From Qipengyuania aquimaris (GTDB lineage Bacteria > Pseudomonadota > Alphaproteobacteria > Sphingomonadales > Sphingomonadaceae): a stretch of DNA of 64,000 nucleotides. The notes beneath the pieces are model-generated. The model was not told the DNA's origin and made no database searches. It saw only the letters and a list, made by a program, of their open reading frames with translations. This document shows, in pieces, positions 51,027 through 60,924 of the stretch. The DNA is taken from positions 496,001-560,000 of the forward strand of contig NZ_WTYI01000001.1 in the NCBI RefSeq assembly GCF_009827445.1. Reading direction: 5' to 3'. Each line of letters opens with the position of its first letter. Position 1 is the first letter of the stretch. The position numbers were made by a program, and so were the translations under genes.

Positions 51027-53209
51027 TTGCGCGCTCCGCTAAGGGTCAATCGGGGAACCTCATGGCTTTGCAGGGCCGATCCACGACCGGACAGCGAGGG
51101 GTTCGACATGAAGTATTCGTGGCAGTTGAACCCGTCCTCGCCCTTGCGCATCCGTTCGTACTGGCCGTTGGAATCGAGGCTCCAGCTTTGTTCGGTGTCG
51201 AGGATATTGGCGAGCATCACTTGGCCTAGAAGCTGGTCGTGTACGGTCTTGTTGGTGACCGGGACTAGTACTTCGACCCGGCGATCGAGATTGCGGCTCA
51301 TGGCATCGGCGCTTGTCAAATAGACCTTCGCCTGCCGGCTTGGCAGCGTCTTGCCGTTTGCGAAGGCCCACAGGCGACCGTGTTCGAGGAAACGCCCGAT
51401 AATCGATTTCACGCTGATGTTCTCGCTCATGCCCGGAATGCCCGGGCGTAGCGAACAGATGCCGCGCACGACCATGCGGATCTCCACGCCAGCCTGGCTC
51501 GCCTCGTAGAGCTTGTCGATCAGTTCGCGGTTGGTGATCGAATTCATTTTCACCCAGATGCCGGATGGTTTGCCCGCCTTCGCATTTTCGATCTCCACGT
51601 CGATCAGGTCGTAGAGTTTCTGGCGCATGCCGATGGGCGAAACGGCGATCTTCTCCAAAGCGTCCGGTTCGATATAGCCGGTGATGAAATTGAACATCTT
51701 GGCTGCATCGCGGCCGAGGGCGGCATCGGCCGTAAAATAACTGAGGTCGGTATAGATGCGCGCATTGACCGGGTGATAGTTTCCGGTCCCGAAGTGGCAG
51801 TAGGTACGGTATCCGTCCTCTTCGCGGCGGACGACGAGGCTGACCTTGGCGTGGGTCTTCCATTCGGTGAACCCGTAGATGACCTGGACGCCTGCCCGTT
51901 CGAGCTCGTTCGCCCAGCGCAGATTACGCTCCTCGTCGAAACGCGCCTTCAGCTCGACCACTGCGGTCACGGCTTTGCCGTTCTGCGCAGCCTCGACCAA
52001 GGCGGCGATCACGGGTGACTGGTCGCCAGCACGATATAGGGTCTGCTTGATCGAGACGACGCTTGGATCGACCGCGGCCTGGTGCAGGAAGTCGACCACC
52101 ACTTCGAAACTTTCGTAGGGGTGGTGGATGACGATGTCTTTTTCCCGGATTGCGGAGAAGCAATCGCCATCATGCGCCAGAACGCGTTCGGGATAGCGCG
52201 GGGAGAAGGGCGTGAACTTGAGGTCGGGGCGGGGCTCGTTGCAGATCGACGAGAGGTCGTGCAGCCCCAGCATGCCTCCGGTTTTCACGATCATCGCGGC
52301 ATCGACATCAAAATGCTCGCGCAAGAGCGCTTCGGCCGACGCATCGCATTCGTCGTCAAGTTCCAGCATGACCGCGCGACCACGGCGTCGCCGCTGGATG
52401 GCGGTGCGGAAGTAGCGCACCAGGTCTTCAGCCTCGTCCTCGACCTCGATGTCGCTGTCGCGCAGAACCCGGAAAACCCCGTCGCCGAGGATCTTGAAAC
52501 CCGGGAAGAGCTGGTCCGCGAACTGGGTAACCAACTGTTCGATCGCGACGTAGATCGCCAGCTCGCCCGGCACGCGAACGAACCGCGGGACGCCTGACGG
52601 GATCAGAACCATCTCTACCAGCTCGCCCTTGCGCTTCCCGCGCTTAAGGCGGAACAGCACGCCCATTCCGCCGCTCGCCACGAAGGGGAAGGGGTGCGAC
52701 GGGTCGATCGCTTGCGGAGTGATCAGCGGAAGGATGTCGGTGGTGAAATAATCTTTGAGGTACGATTGCGCCTTGCGGTCCAACTGGTCGACCGTCGCGA
52801 TCAATATGCCTTCGCTAGCCAGCAGGTCTCGCAGCACTTCCAGGCTTTCCTGCTGGCGATCTTCCAGTGCCAGGACCTGTTCGCGGATCGCATCGAGCTG
52901 TTGCCGGGGACTGAGGCCGTCGATCCCGGTGGTTTCGATACCGCGCTGTACCTGTCCTTCGAGACCGGCAATCCTGACGGTCGTGAACTCATCCAGATTG
53001 CTGCCGGAAATCGACAGGAAACGCAGGCGTTCGAGGAGGGGATAACGCTCGTTCTCGCTTTCCGCGAGGACGCGACGATTGAAGCTGAGCCAGGACAGTT
53101 CGCGGTTGGTGTAACGCTCCTCCGCTGCTTGCGGCTCGACCGGCGTATCCACGCCTGCCTCGTGCGTTTCGGCGTCATCGCCGGAACTTGGAGCATTGCC
53201 TAAGGTCAC
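51023..53209 (-). CDS. ppk: Polyphosphate kinase 1
   Basis: 728 residues from GTG 53209 with AAGGAA upstream. N-terminal RELSWLSFNRRVLAESENER, DEFTTVRIAGLEGQ, catalytic-domain HHPYESFEVVVDFLHQAA and SIKQTLYRAGDQSPVIAALV, and the autophosphorylated histidine region GTGNYHPVNARIYTDLSYF. It polymerises ATP phosphate into polyphosphate. Second in transcription order only to its own promoter in the 100-base gap at 53210-53309; no clear Pho box is seen. Confidence 0.97.
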   Translation of the reverse strand: MTLGNAPSSGDDAETHEAGVDTPVEPQAAEERYTNRELSWLSFNRRVLAESENERYPLLERLRFLSISGSNLDEFTTVRIAGLEGQVQRGIETTGIDGLSPRQQLDAIREQVLALEDRQQESLEVLRDLLASEGILIATVDQLDRKAQSYLKDYFTTDILPLITPQAIDPSHPFPFVASGGMGVLFRLKRGKRKGELVEMVLIPSGVPRFVRVPGELAIYVAIEQLVTQFADQLFPGFKILGDGVFRVLRDSDIEVEDEAEDLVRYFRTAIQRRRRGRAVMLELDDECDASAEALLREHFDVDAAMIVKTGGMLGLHDLSSICNEPRPDLKFTPFSPRYPERVLAHDGDCFSAIREKDIVIHHPYESFEVVVDFLHQAAVDPSVVSIKQTLYRAGDQSPVIAALVEAAQNGKAVTAVVELKARFDEERNLRWANELERAGVQVIYGFTEWKTHAKVSLVVRREEDGYRTYCHFGTGNYHPVNARIYTDLSYFTADAALGRDAAKMFNFITGYIEPDALEKIAVSPIGMRQKLYDLIDVEIENAKAGKPSGIWVKMNSITNRELIDKLYEASQAGVEIRMVVRGICSLRPGIPGMSENISVKSIIGRFLEHGRLWAFANGKTLPSRQAKVYLTSADAMSRNLDRRVEVLVPVTNKTVHDQLLGQVMLANILDTEQSWSLDSNGQYERMRKGEDGFNCHEYFMSNPSLSGRGSALQSHEVPRLTLSGARK

Positions 53210-53309
53210 GAATATTCCTTCGATGGCTGCCTTGAGAATGTAGGATGAAGGTGCGCTATTTGAAACCCGTCCTCCAAGTCACCGATTGTCGGGGATGGTC
53301 AGATCACCG

Positions 53310-54107
53310 TCACATTTCGGCATAGAGCCTCGCCAGATCGTCCCACAAGGCGGGGCTTGCAGCGCCGATCAGGCCCGTGCGGCCATGTTCATCGACCCGG
53401 TAGGCCGATCCGTCCGGGCGAGCGGCTTTTCCGCCCGCTTCTTCAAGCCAAAGAGTGCCCGCAGCATGGTCCCAAGCCAGCGTCCGCTCGAAAATTGACA
53501 CATCGTTCTCGCCAAGGGCAAGGCGGGGGTATTGCTCGGCCGCGCAGTACGGGATGTCGACGAGTTCGTAGTTCGGCTCGATATGGCGCTTCGTCGCTTC
53601 GCGCTGCGCATCGTCCATGTAGACGAGCGATATTGCTGCAACTGGTGGTGTGCGGCCTGACGGGTTCGCCGTGACCTTTTCGTCATTCACGAAAGCGCCG
53701 TTCCCGCGGTGGGCGGCGCAAAAGCGACCGGTGAGGCAGTCGTAAATCCATCCGGATTGAGTGAAACCGCCGCTTGCCCGCGCGATAAGCATACCGAAAG
53801 GGGCATGACCGGCAGCGAAATTTCGCGTCCCGTCCACCGGATCGACGATCCAGCAATCGTCGCTCAGCCGGTCGAGCGCTGCAGGATCATCGTGCGCCGC
53901 CTCCTCTCCGACGAAGGCGAGGCCGGGTTCAATGGCGTAGAGGGCTTCGCGAAGCCGCTTTTCGGCATCACGGTCGGCTATGGTCACCGGATCATTGCCG
54001 CCCTTGTCCTCGACATCGCCGGAGGTCAGCTTGCGGAAGCGCGGCAGGATCGTCGCGTCGGTTACGCGCTCCATCAAGGACCTGATCTGGCGGTCGAGCG
54101 CCTTCAA
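53310..54107 (-). CDS. Inositol monophosphatase family phosphatase
   Basis: 265 residues from TTG 54107, in a TTGA overlap with the argJ stop. Metal-binding motifs FVGEEAAHDD, IVDPVDGTRNFAAGHAPFG and LAWDHAAGTLWLEEAGG are the FIG-superfamily core. Members hydrolyse inositol phosphates, histidinol phosphate (HisN) or PAP; the adjacent arginine gene gives no firm hint. Cytoplasmic. A start at a later ATG is possible. Confidence 0.85.
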   Translation of the reverse strand: MKALDRQIRSLMERVTDATILPRFRKLTSGDVEDKGGNDPVTIADRDAEKRLREALYAIEPGLAFVGEEAAHDDPAALDRLSDDCWIVDPVDGTRNFAAGHAPFGMLIARASGGFTQSGWIYDCLTGRFCAAHRGNGAFVNDEKVTANPSGRTPPVAAISLVYMDDAQREATKRHIEPNYELVDIPYCAAEQYPRLALGENDVSIFERTLAWDHAAGTLWLEEAGGKAARPDGSAYRVDEHGRTGLIGAASPALWDDLARLYAEM

Positions 54108-55330
54108 GAGCGGTAATCCGCGTTGATCGAGATGTAGCCATGCGTCAGATCGCAGGTCCAGACGGTGGCCTTGCCATCACCCATGCCAAGATCGACATCC
54201 ATCCGTACCTCTTCGCCCTCAAGGTGTTTAGCGACGGGCGCTTCGTCGTAGTCTGCGAGGGGTTGCCCTTCCCTGGCCGCCCACACACCGCCGAACCCGA
54301 TCGACAGGCGATCCCTGTCGGCTGGCTCTCCGGCCTTGCCGACAGCCATCACGACCCGGCCCCAATTGGCATCTCCCCCTGCAATCGCAGTCTTCACCAA
54401 GGGCGAATTGGCGATGGATAGCGCCACCCGCCGGGCGCTTTCATCGTTCTTTGCGCCCGTAACGGCGATCTCGATGAACTTCTGTGCGCCTTCGCCGTCG
54501 CGCACGACCAGTTGGGCAAGCTCGCGACACACCTCCAGCAGGGCTGCGTAAAACGCATCCGCCCCGACATCGTCCCAGGAAGACAGTTCGCCATTGCCTG
54601 CCTTACCGGTTGCGAAGGCAAGGACGGTGTCGCTGGTGGAAGTGTCTCCATCGACCGTAATGCAGGAGAAGGTTTCCGCGTTGGCCTTCGACAGCAGCTC
54701 CTGGAGGAAGGCCGGCGCCACGGCTGCATCGGTGAAGATATAGCCAAGCATGGTGGCCATATCGGGGGCGATCATGCCGCTTCCCTTGATGATGCCGCAC
54801 ATCTCCACGCGCGTTTCGCCGAGCATGGCTGCTGCATGGGCACCCTTGGTGAAAGTGTCGGTCGTGCCGATCGCCTGCGCCGCCTCTTCCCACCCGCAGG
54901 TTGGGGCGTCGAGGACGGCAGCGATGCCTTCGCGCGCCTTGTCCTTGGGCAGGGGCACCCCGATGACGCCGGTGGAAGAGACGAGGACCTCGCTCGGCTT
55001 GCAGTCGAGCGCCTCGGCGACCTGCGCCATGATCTGTTCTACCGCCTCGCGTCCGCGGATGCCGGTAAAAGCGTTGGAATTGCCAGCATTCACCACCAGC
55101 GCACAGGCCTCGCCGAGCTTCACCTGCTCACGCCCCAGTTCGACTTCGCTCGACGCGCAGGCACTGCTGGTGAAAACGCCTGCCACGCTCGTGCCCTCGG
55201 CCAGCTTGGCAAAGGTGAGGTCGGCGCGGTCCCATTCCTTGTAGCGCGCGCGGGCCACGCGCAGCTCTACGCCCGCGATAGGCGGCATGTCGGGAAAGGG
55301 CCGGGCGAGCGGAGAGGGAGGCAAATCCAT
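54104..55330 (-). CDS. argJ: Glutamate N-acetyltransferase / amino-acid acetyltransferase ArgJ
   Basis: 408 residues from ATG 55330; the open frame to 55444 is not supported. ArgJ is autocleaved before the threonine of the ATML motif, here in IAPDMATMLGYIF, after which that threonine is the nucleophile. Also seen: FTSSACASSEVELGR, VVNAGNSNAFTGIRG, VSSTGVIGVPLP and TVDGDTSTSDTVLAF. It transfers acetyl between N-acetylornithine and glutamate in arginine synthesis and may be bifunctional. Divergent from the TonB-C-like gene. Confidence 0.95.
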   Translation of the reverse strand: MDLPPSPLARPFPDMPPIAGVELRVARARYKEWDRADLTFAKLAEGTSVAGVFTSSACASSEVELGREQVKLGEACALVVNAGNSNAFTGIRGREAVEQIMAQVAEALDCKPSEVLVSSTGVIGVPLPKDKAREGIAAVLDAPTCGWEEAAQAIGTTDTFTKGAHAAAMLGETRVEMCGIIKGSGMIAPDMATMLGYIFTDAAVAPAFLQELLSKANAETFSCITVDGDTSTSDTVLAFATGKAGNGELSSWDDVGADAFYAALLEVCRELAQLVVRDGEGAQKFIEIAVTGAKNDESARRVALSIANSPLVKTAIAGGDANWGRVVMAVGKAGEPADRDRLSIGFGGVWAAREGQPLADYDEAPVAKHLEGEEVRMDVDLGMGDGKATVWTCDLTHGYISINADYRS

Positions 55331-55443
55331 AACGTGTGGCTTATTCGCATGACCGGTTGCGTCAAGCCGTATCGCGCGATACCCCGTCCTATGTATTTGC
55401 TGCGGTAATTTCTTATCGATTTGCAGGTGCGGAAGGGGTCGCA

Positions 55444-56064
55444 ATGTATAAATTCTTTACGCTTCTGGCTGTAACAGTATCCGCGCCGGTGGTGGCGCAA
55501 GAAAGCGAAACAGTTCAGCCGGTCCGGACACTGCCGATCGCGCCAGCGGAAAAGGCGCAGCCGACGGAAAATCCCGCCAACTGGGTGACGACTAACGATT
55601 ATCCTAACTGGGCGGAACGCAGCGGATCGCAGGGCAGGGTCGTGACGGAACTGGTCATCGAAAAGTCCGGGCGGGTCAGTGCCTGCCGCATCACCGTCAG
55701 CAGCGATATTCCAGACCTCGACCGCATCGCTTGTGCGAAATTGATGGAGCGCGGCCGTTTCAAACCCGCGCGCGACGAGAAGGATATCCCGATCGCTTCG
55801 CGTTACGAACAAGCGGTCCGCTTCGTCCTGCCTGGTGCGAAGCGTTTGCCCAGGGAGCGTCGCTTCATCCTTGAATACGTCGTCGATCGCGACGGATCGG
55901 TGATCGAGTGCCGTGTAGAAGGCGTGCCCGAAGACGTGAAGAAAAATCCATGCGATGCTCCGCCTACTTTCGAGCCTCCACGCGCCGATGACGGGACGCC
56001 CGAACAGAGGCGTTATAGGCAATCACATATCGTAGAGCGGTTGCCGCTCAGCGACGACGACTGA
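55444..56064 (+). CDS. Secreted protein with two TonB C-terminal-like halves
   Basis: 206 residues from ATG 55444. Signal peptide MYKFFTLLAVTVSAPVVAQE, then a TonB C-terminal domain: WAERSGSQGRVVTELVIEKS with SGRVSACRITVSS, CAKLMERGRFKPARD. A second, shorter copy follows: FILEYVVDRDGSVIECRVEG, then CDAPPTFEPPRADDGTP. No proline-rich linker or membrane anchor as in true TonB, so it cannot energise receptors itself. Possible decoy, regulator or envelope-binding role. Divergent from argJ. Confidence 0.75.
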   Translation: MYKFFTLLAVTVSAPVVAQESETVQPVRTLPIAPAEKAQPTENPANWVTTNDYPNWAERSGSQGRVVTELVIEKSGRVSACRITVSSDIPDLDRIACAKLMERGRFKPARDEKDIPIASRYEQAVRFVLPGAKRLPRERRFILEYVVDRDGSVIECRVEGVPEDVKKNPCDAPPTFEPPRADDGTPEQRRYRQSHIVERLPLSDDD

Positions 56065-56168
56065 TGGCAGTTCAACTTGTATTCACCAAATACCGGCAAG
56101 CATCGAATTAGGGAAAACAGGGAGTCGGGGTGGACGCCATGCATATTACGCATTATCTAGGTCGGACG

Positions 56169-56438
56169 ATGACCAGACGTCTTCTTGCCTTTCTCGCGCT
56201 CCTCACCGGCCTTGCGGCCATGGGTGCGCCCGTACAGGCGGCATTCGATGGCACGACGCGGATCGGTGTGGAACAGCGCGCCGACCAGGACGATGCGAAG
56301 GACGCACAGTCCCCCTGCTCGGAAAAGCAGCGCAAACAGAAATCCCGGACCGACAAACTTGCTCCGTGCAAGGAACAGCAGCCGGTCACGATCTATATTC
56401 CCACGGTGATGTTCGGCGCTGACCGCGCTTACGAATAA
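56169..56438 (+). CDS. Small secreted protein directly upstream of secA
   Basis: 89 residues from ATG 56169 (an earlier in-frame start at 56130 is possible). Signal peptide MTRRLLAFLALLTGLAAMG ending near PVQAAF, then a short hydrophilic chain with two cysteines (QSPCSEK and LAPCKEQ) and an end VTIYIPTVMFGADRAYE. No family recognised. A strong hairpin with a T-run separates it from secA, 111 bases downstream. Position recalls SecM of enterics, but no arrest motif of that type is seen. Confidence 0.7.
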   Translation: MTRRLLAFLALLTGLAAMGAPVQAAFDGTTRIGVEQRADQDDAKDAQSPCSEKQRKQKSRTDKLAPCKEQQPVTIYIPTVMFGADRAYE

Positions 56439-56462
56439 CTCCTGACAATTAGATCCGGTTTC

Positions 56463-56497
56463 ATGCCCGGCACCCAACGATGGTGCGCGGGCATTTT
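56463..56497 (+). terminator. Hairpin with T-run between the small secreted protein and secA
   Basis: ATGCCCGGCACC (56463-56474) pairs with GGTG (56482-56485) and CGGGCAT (56488-56494) with one small bulge, loop CAACGAT, followed by TTTT and CTCTT. A good intrinsic terminator, or an attenuator for secA. Confidence 0.7.
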
Positions 56498-56548
56498 CTC
56501 TTAATTCGCCAGCAATTTAGCTCGCTCATTCGAGGCCTGCGCCCCACC

Positions 56549-59311
56549 ATGTTCAAGATTCTCGCCAAATCCCTTTTCGGTTCTTCCAACGATCGCTACG
56601 TCAAGTCGATCGGTAAGATCGTCAATGAAATCAATGCTCTGGAGCCTCAGCTTCAAGAACTTTCTGATGACGAGTTGCGCGCCCAGACGGAGAAGTTCCG
56701 CGCTCAGCTGGAAGACGGCAAGACGCTGGACGATATCCTGCCCGAAGCCTTCGCAACCGTGCGCGAAGCGTCGGTTCGCGTCCTCGGCATGCGTCACTTC
56801 GATGTGCAGATGGTCGGCGGCATCGTGCTCCACCGCGGTGAAATCGCAGAGATGCGAACCGGTGAAGGCAAGACGCTGGTCGCGACGCTCGCGACCTATC
56901 TCAATGCGATCGAGGGCAAGGGCGTCCACGTCGTCACCGTGAACGATTACCTCGCCCGACGCGACGCGGAATGGATGGGCCGCTTGCACCAGTTCCTCGG
57001 CCTGACCATCGGCGTGATCGTGCCGAACCTCAACGAGATGGAACGCCGCGACGCCTATGGCGCGGACATCACCTACGGTACGAACAACGAATTCGGGTTC
57101 GATTACCTGCGCGACAATATGAAGCACGAGCGCGGCCAGATGGTGCAGCGCCCCTTCAATTTCGCCGTGATCGACGAGGTCGACTCCATCTTGATCGACG
57201 AAGCGCGTACGCCGCTGATCATTTCGGGTCCGACCGAGGACAAGTCCGATCTCTACGTTTCGATCGACGCGATCGTGAAGGATCTCGATCCCGAATGGTA
57301 CGACGCGGACGAAAAGACGAAGAACATCACCTGGACCGAAGAAGGCACCGACGCGATCGAGGAGAAGCTCAAGGAAGCCGGCCTCCTCGAAACCGACAAT
57401 CTCTATGACGTCGAGAACACGCAGGTCGTCCATCACCTCGACCAGGCGCTCAAAGCCAACATCATGTTCAAGAAGGACACGGATTACATCGTGAAGGACG
57501 AGAAGGTCGTCATCATCGATGAATTCACCGGACGCATGATGGACGGACGCCGCTGGTCGAACGGTCTTCACCAAGCGGTGGAAGCCAAGGAAGGCGTCAA
57601 GATCGAGCCGGAGAACCAAACGCTCGCCTCGATCACATTCCAGAACTATTTCCGCATGTATCCCAAGCTGTCGGGCATGACCGGTACGGCCGCCACCGAA
57701 GCGGCGGAATTCTGGGACATCTACAAGATGAACGTGGTCGAGATCCCGACCAATGTCCCCGTCCAGCGCATCGACGAGGACGACGAATTCTACAAGAACA
57801 CGCTCGACAAGTTCGAAGCGATTGCAAAGGCGATCCGCGAGAAGAACGAGATCGGCCAGCCGGTCCTCGTCGGCACGGTCTCGATCGAGAAATCCGAGCT
57901 TCTCAGCCAGTTCCTCGAGAAGGAAGGCGTCGCCCACGAAGTTCTCAACGCCCGCCAGCATGAGCGCGAAGCGCATATCGTCGCGCAGGCCGGTCGTCCC
58001 GGTGCCGTGACCATCGCCACCAACATGGCCGGTCGCGGTACGGACATCCAGCTTGGCGGCAACGTCGAATTCCGCGTCGAGGAAGAACTCGCCGACATGC
58101 CCGAAGGCCCCGAGCGTGACGCTGCGATCGCCAAGATCAAGGAAGAAGTCGCCGCCGAACGCGAGAAGGTTCTCGCATCGGGTGGCCTGTTCGTCCTGGG
58201 TACCGAACGCCACGAAAGCCGCCGCATCGACAACCAGCTCCGCGGCCGTGCCGGGCGCCAGGGCGACCCTGGTCTCAGCCGTTTCTACCTGTGTCTGGAA
58301 GACGATCTCCTGCGCATCTTCGGGCCGGACACGCTGTTCGCCCGCATGATGAATTCGAACCTCGAAGACGGCGAGGCGATCGGTTCGAAATGGCTGTCGA
58401 AGGCCATCGAGACCGCGCAGAAGAAGGTCGAGGCGCGCAACTACGAAATCCGCAAGCAGGTCGTCCAGTACGACGACGTCATGAACGACCAGCGCAAGGT
58501 CATTTACGAACAGCGCGCCGAGATCATGGACAGCGAGGCGGTGGACGATGTCGTCGTCGATATGCGCCATGATGCGATCAACGCTATCGTCTCCGAAAAC
58601 TGCCCGCCGGGTTCCTATCCGGAGCAGTGGAACGTCGAAGGGCTGAAGACGCGTCTCGACGAGGCGTTCGGCATGAGCTTTCCGCTCGAAGACTGGCTCG
58701 AAGAAGACCAGATCGAACCGGAAATCATCGAAGAGCGCATTCTTGCCGAAGCGGACGCTCGCATGGATGCCAAGATCGCCAATGCCGATCCGGGTCTGTG
58801 GCGCCGCATCGAGAAGAGCCTGCTGCTGCAGGAACTCGACCACCAGTGGAAGGAACACCTCTCCACTCTCGACGCCCTGCGCCAAGTCGTGTGGCTGCGT
58901 GCGCACGCCCAGAAGCAGCCGATCAACGAGTACAAGCAGGAAGCCTTCGCGCTATTCCAGCGCATGCTCGACAACCTGCGCGAAGACGTGACCGCCAAGC
59001 TGCTGCGTATCGAGCTTGCAGAGCCCGCTCCGCTGCCGGAAGTCGAACTGCCGGAATTGCCCGATTTCCTCACCGGCCATATCGATCCGCTCACCGGGGC
59101 CGACAACTCGGCCGATGGCGACGGTTCGGAGAGCCGCGCCGACCTCTTCGGCTCGCTTGCCGGAAGCCCGCGCGCAGCTGCCAGCCCGGGTGGTGCATCC
59201 TCCCACGAAAACCCGTTCGCGGACATGGAAATCAGCCGCAACGCGCCGTGCCCCTGCGGTTCGGGCAGCAAGTACAAGCACTGCCACGGCTCGGTCGGCG
59301 CGAAAGCCTGA
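56549..59311 (+). CDS. secA: Preprotein translocase ATPase SecA
   Basis: 920 residues from ATG 56549; the frame is open to 56480, across the hairpin, so the shorter start is chosen. Walker A region [51 protein letters not shown], then [13 protein letters not shown] and the [11 protein letters not shown] arginine finger region, helical scaffold, and the C-terminal zinc motif [17 protein letters not shown] that binds SecB and lipids. Drives post-translational export through SecYEG. The only ribosome-site candidate is GAGG near 56531. Confidence 0.98.
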   Translation: MFKILAKSLFGSSNDRYVKSIGKIVNEINALEPQLQELSDDELRAQTEKFRAQLEDGKTLDDILPEAFATVREASVRVLGMRHFDVQMVGGIVLHRGEIAEMRTGEGKTLVATLATYLNAIEGKGVHVVTVNDYLARRDAEWMGRLHQFLGLTIGVIVPNLNEMERRDAYGADITYGTNNEFGFDYLRDNMKHERGQMVQRPFNFAVIDEVDSILIDEARTPLIISGPTEDKSDLYVSIDAIVKDLDPEWYDADEKTKNITWTEEGTDAIEEKLKEAGLLETDNLYDVENTQVVHHLDQALKANIMFKKDTDYIVKDEKVVIIDEFTGRMMDGRRWSNGLHQAVEAKEGVKIEPENQTLASITFQNYFRMYPKLSGMTGTAATEAAEFWDIYKMNVVEIPTNVPVQRIDEDDEFYKNTLDKFEAIAKAIREKNEIGQPVLVGTVSIEKSELLSQFLEKEGVAHEVLNARQHEREAHIVAQAGRPGAVTIATNMAGRGTDIQLGGNVEFRVEEELADMPEGPERDAAIAKIKEEVAAEREKVLASGGLFVLGTERHESRRIDNQLRGRAGRQGDPGLSRFYLCLEDDLLRIFGPDTLFARMMNSNLEDGEAIGSKWLSKAIETAQKKVEARNYEIRKQVVQYDDVMNDQRKVIYEQRAEIMDSEAVDDVVVDMRHDAINAIVSENCPPGSYPEQWNVEGLKTRLDEAFGMSFPLEDWLEEDQIEPEIIEERILAEADARMDAKIANADPGLWRRIEKSLLLQELDHQWKEHLSTLDALRQVVWLRAHAQKQPINEYKQEAFALFQRMLDNLREDVTAKLLRIELAEPAPLPEVELPELPDFLTGHIDPLTGADNSADGDGSESRADLFGSLAGSPRAAASPGGASSHENPFADMEISRNAPCPCGSGSKYKHCHGSVGAKA

Positions 59312-59320
59312 TTGCCCTGC

Positions 59321-59347
59321 AACCCCGTTGCTATGAGCGGCGGGGTT
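59321..59347. terminator. Hairpin between convergent secA and GNAT genes
   Basis: AACCCCG (59321-59327) pairs with CGGGGTT (59341-59347), with an inner GCT/AGC. No T-run on either side, so it may only be a weak bidirectional stop. It overlaps the stop codon of the GNAT gene. Confidence 0.35.
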
Positions 59348-59945
59348 GGCGAAGCATTGGAACCAGCGGAGGCGCGTCCGGCGTCGGCCTGATCTCGCCA
59401 ACGGGCTCGAACCCGCACGAGGCATAGAACCCGGTATTCGCCGGGTTCGAGTTCTCCAGATAGGCGGGCATCTCCGCCCGGTCGCACGCATCGAGCACGG
59501 GCTGGATCAGCTTCCGGCCAAGGCCGGTGCCCTGCTTTTCGGGCCTTACGCCGATGCTGAACAGGTAGGCATGGGGAAAGGTCGGGTGGCTCTTCTCCAT
59601 CGCCTCTCCGGTCTTCACCGCGCGCGCAATGGCTGCCGGTCCGCTATAGACCAGCGTCGGCAGCGCGAAGAGGTAATAGTCCAGCCTGGTGAACAGCGTG
59701 TCCGTTCCGGGCAGTGCCCACATGCATGCGCCGTCAGCGCCTGCGCGGTAAACGAAGCCCCGGGGCACATAGATACGCTTCGCCTGATGGCGGAATAGGG
59801 CACGAATGGCCGGATAGCGGCCGAGCATCCAGAGATTGAAGGGATCGTTGCGGAACGCCTCGGCCGTGATGTCGCCAACGAGGCCGCCTTCTCCCGTTCT
59901 CGCGCGCACCAATCCGTCGCCCAATTCGATATCGTCCGCTGTCAT
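59331..59945 (-). CDS. GNAT family N-acetyltransferase
   Basis: 204 residues. The GNAT core is towards the C-terminus: AYLFSIGVRPEKQGTGLGRK (the Q/RxxGxG/A acetyl-CoA loop) followed by LIQPVLDACDRAEMPAYLEN and GFYASCGFEPVGEI. The N-terminal half has a helical region with NPFNLWMLGRYPAIRALF. Substrate unknown; common as a stand-alone gene in this group. Converges on secA. Confidence 0.88.
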   Translation of the reverse strand: MTADDIELGDGLVRARTGEGGLVGDITAEAFRNDPFNLWMLGRYPAIRALFRHQAKRIYVPRGFVYRAGADGACMWALPGTDTLFTRLDYYLFALPTLVYSGPAAIARAVKTGEAMEKSHPTFPHAYLFSIGVRPEKQGTGLGRKLIQPVLDACDRAEMPAYLENSNPANTGFYASCGFEPVGEIRPTPDAPPLVPMLRQPRRS

Positions 59946-59996
59946 GCAATCCCCTCCCGAATTCAGAGGCTAGATGCGAACCTGCACGCGGTCTAG

Positions 59997-60743
59997 GTGA
60001 TTGCGATGCTGCCGCTCCTCATCGCGTTCTTTGTCACAGCCTTGCTCTACGCAAGCGTCGGTTTCGGCGGCGGGTCGACTTACAATGCGCTGCTGGCGCT
60101 GTCGGGCGTCGATTACCGCATCCTCCCGATGATCGCGCTGGCGTGCAACATCGTGGTGGTGGCCGGCAGCACCGTCCGTTTCGCAAGGGCGGGTGTGACG
60201 CCGTGGCGTCAGGCCGGGGTGCTCACCGCAATTGCTGCGCCTGCCGCATTGCTAGGAGGGCTGACCCCGATATCGGAGACAGCGTTCCTGACGCTGCTGG
60301 GTGCTGCATTGTTGCTGACTGCGGCGACGATGCTGGTCCCGGTGCGGGATACGGAAGGGCAGTCTCAGAACCGCGGGGCGTGGGCATGGCTGTTCGCTGC
60401 GCCGCTCGGGTATTTGGCCGGACTGGTGGGGATCGGCGGAGGCATCTTCCTCGCGCCGCTCCTGCACTTGGTGAAATGGAATTCGGCACGTGCCATCGCC
60501 GCGACTGCCAGCCTGTTCATCCTCGTGAACTCGCTCTTCGGGCTGGCGGGCCAGATCCTGAAGGGCGGGGAGGGCAGGTTCGTTGCCGCGCTTGATGTGG
60601 GCCTGCCGCTGCTCGTCGCCGTGGCGATCGGGGGGCAGATCGGCAGCCTACTGGCGCTCAAATACCTTCCCCAGCGCTGGATACGATGGGGCACGGCCGC
60701 GCTCACCGCGTGGGTGGGCGCGCGCTTACTTTTTGAATTGTAA
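59997..60743 (+). CDS. TauE/SafE family sulfite exporter-like permease
   Basis: 248 residues from GTG 59997 (ATG 60006 is possible). Eight hydrophobic helices in two halves. SVGFGGGSTYNALLALSGVD near the N-terminus and LAGLVGIGGGIFLAPLLHL in the middle carry the paired G-rich motifs of the TSUP family, exporters of sulfite or organosulfur compounds. Ends 8 bases from the tRNA-Asn 3' end on the other strand. Confidence 0.88.
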   Translation: MIAMLPLLIAFFVTALLYASVGFGGGSTYNALLALSGVDYRILPMIALACNIVVVAGSTVRFARAGVTPWRQAGVLTAIAAPAALLGGLTPISETAFLTLLGAALLLTAATMLVPVRDTEGQSQNRGAWAWLFAAPLGYLAGLVGIGGGIFLAPLLHLVKWNSARAIAATASLFILVNSLFGLAGQILKGGEGRFVAALDVGLPLLVAVAIGGQIGSLLALKYLPQRWIRWGTAALTAWVGARLLFEL

Positions 60744-60751
60744 GAGAAAAG

Positions 60752-60826
60752 TGGCTCCCCGAGTTGGATTCGAACCAACGACCAAGTGATTAACAGTCAC
60801 CTACTCTACCGCTGAGCTATCGGGGA
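60752..60826 (-). tRNA. tRNA-Asn (GTT)
   Basis: 75 bases including an encoded CCA. Acceptor TCCCCGA pairs with TCGGGGA, D arm GCTC/GAGT, anticodon arm GGTGA/TCACT with loop CTGTTAA (anticodon GTT), T arm GTTGG/CCAAC with loop TTCGAAT, discriminator G. Downstream on its strand is a TTTTCTC stretch that may serve as terminator. Confidence 0.97.
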
Positions 60827-60924
60827 GCAGCCTGTACGGCAGGGGTGCGCCTATATGGGCGGGGATTTGCTTTGGCAAGCGGGCTTTTGCAAAAAATTGC
60901 GGGTGCCTTGCCCGGCGCCGCTTC

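Noticed and set aside
56439..56548. SecM-type arrest peptide motif at the end of the small protein before secA
   Set aside because: The end VTIYIPTVMFGADRAYE contains no known arrest motif (SecM FxxxxWIxxxxGIRAGP or RAPP/RAPG), so only position is kept as a lead.
56501..58906. 801-codon open frame on the minus strand opposite secA
   Set aside because: Shadow frame of secA codon bias; composition is dominated by Asp/Val/Leu/Phe mirror codons and nothing family-like is seen.
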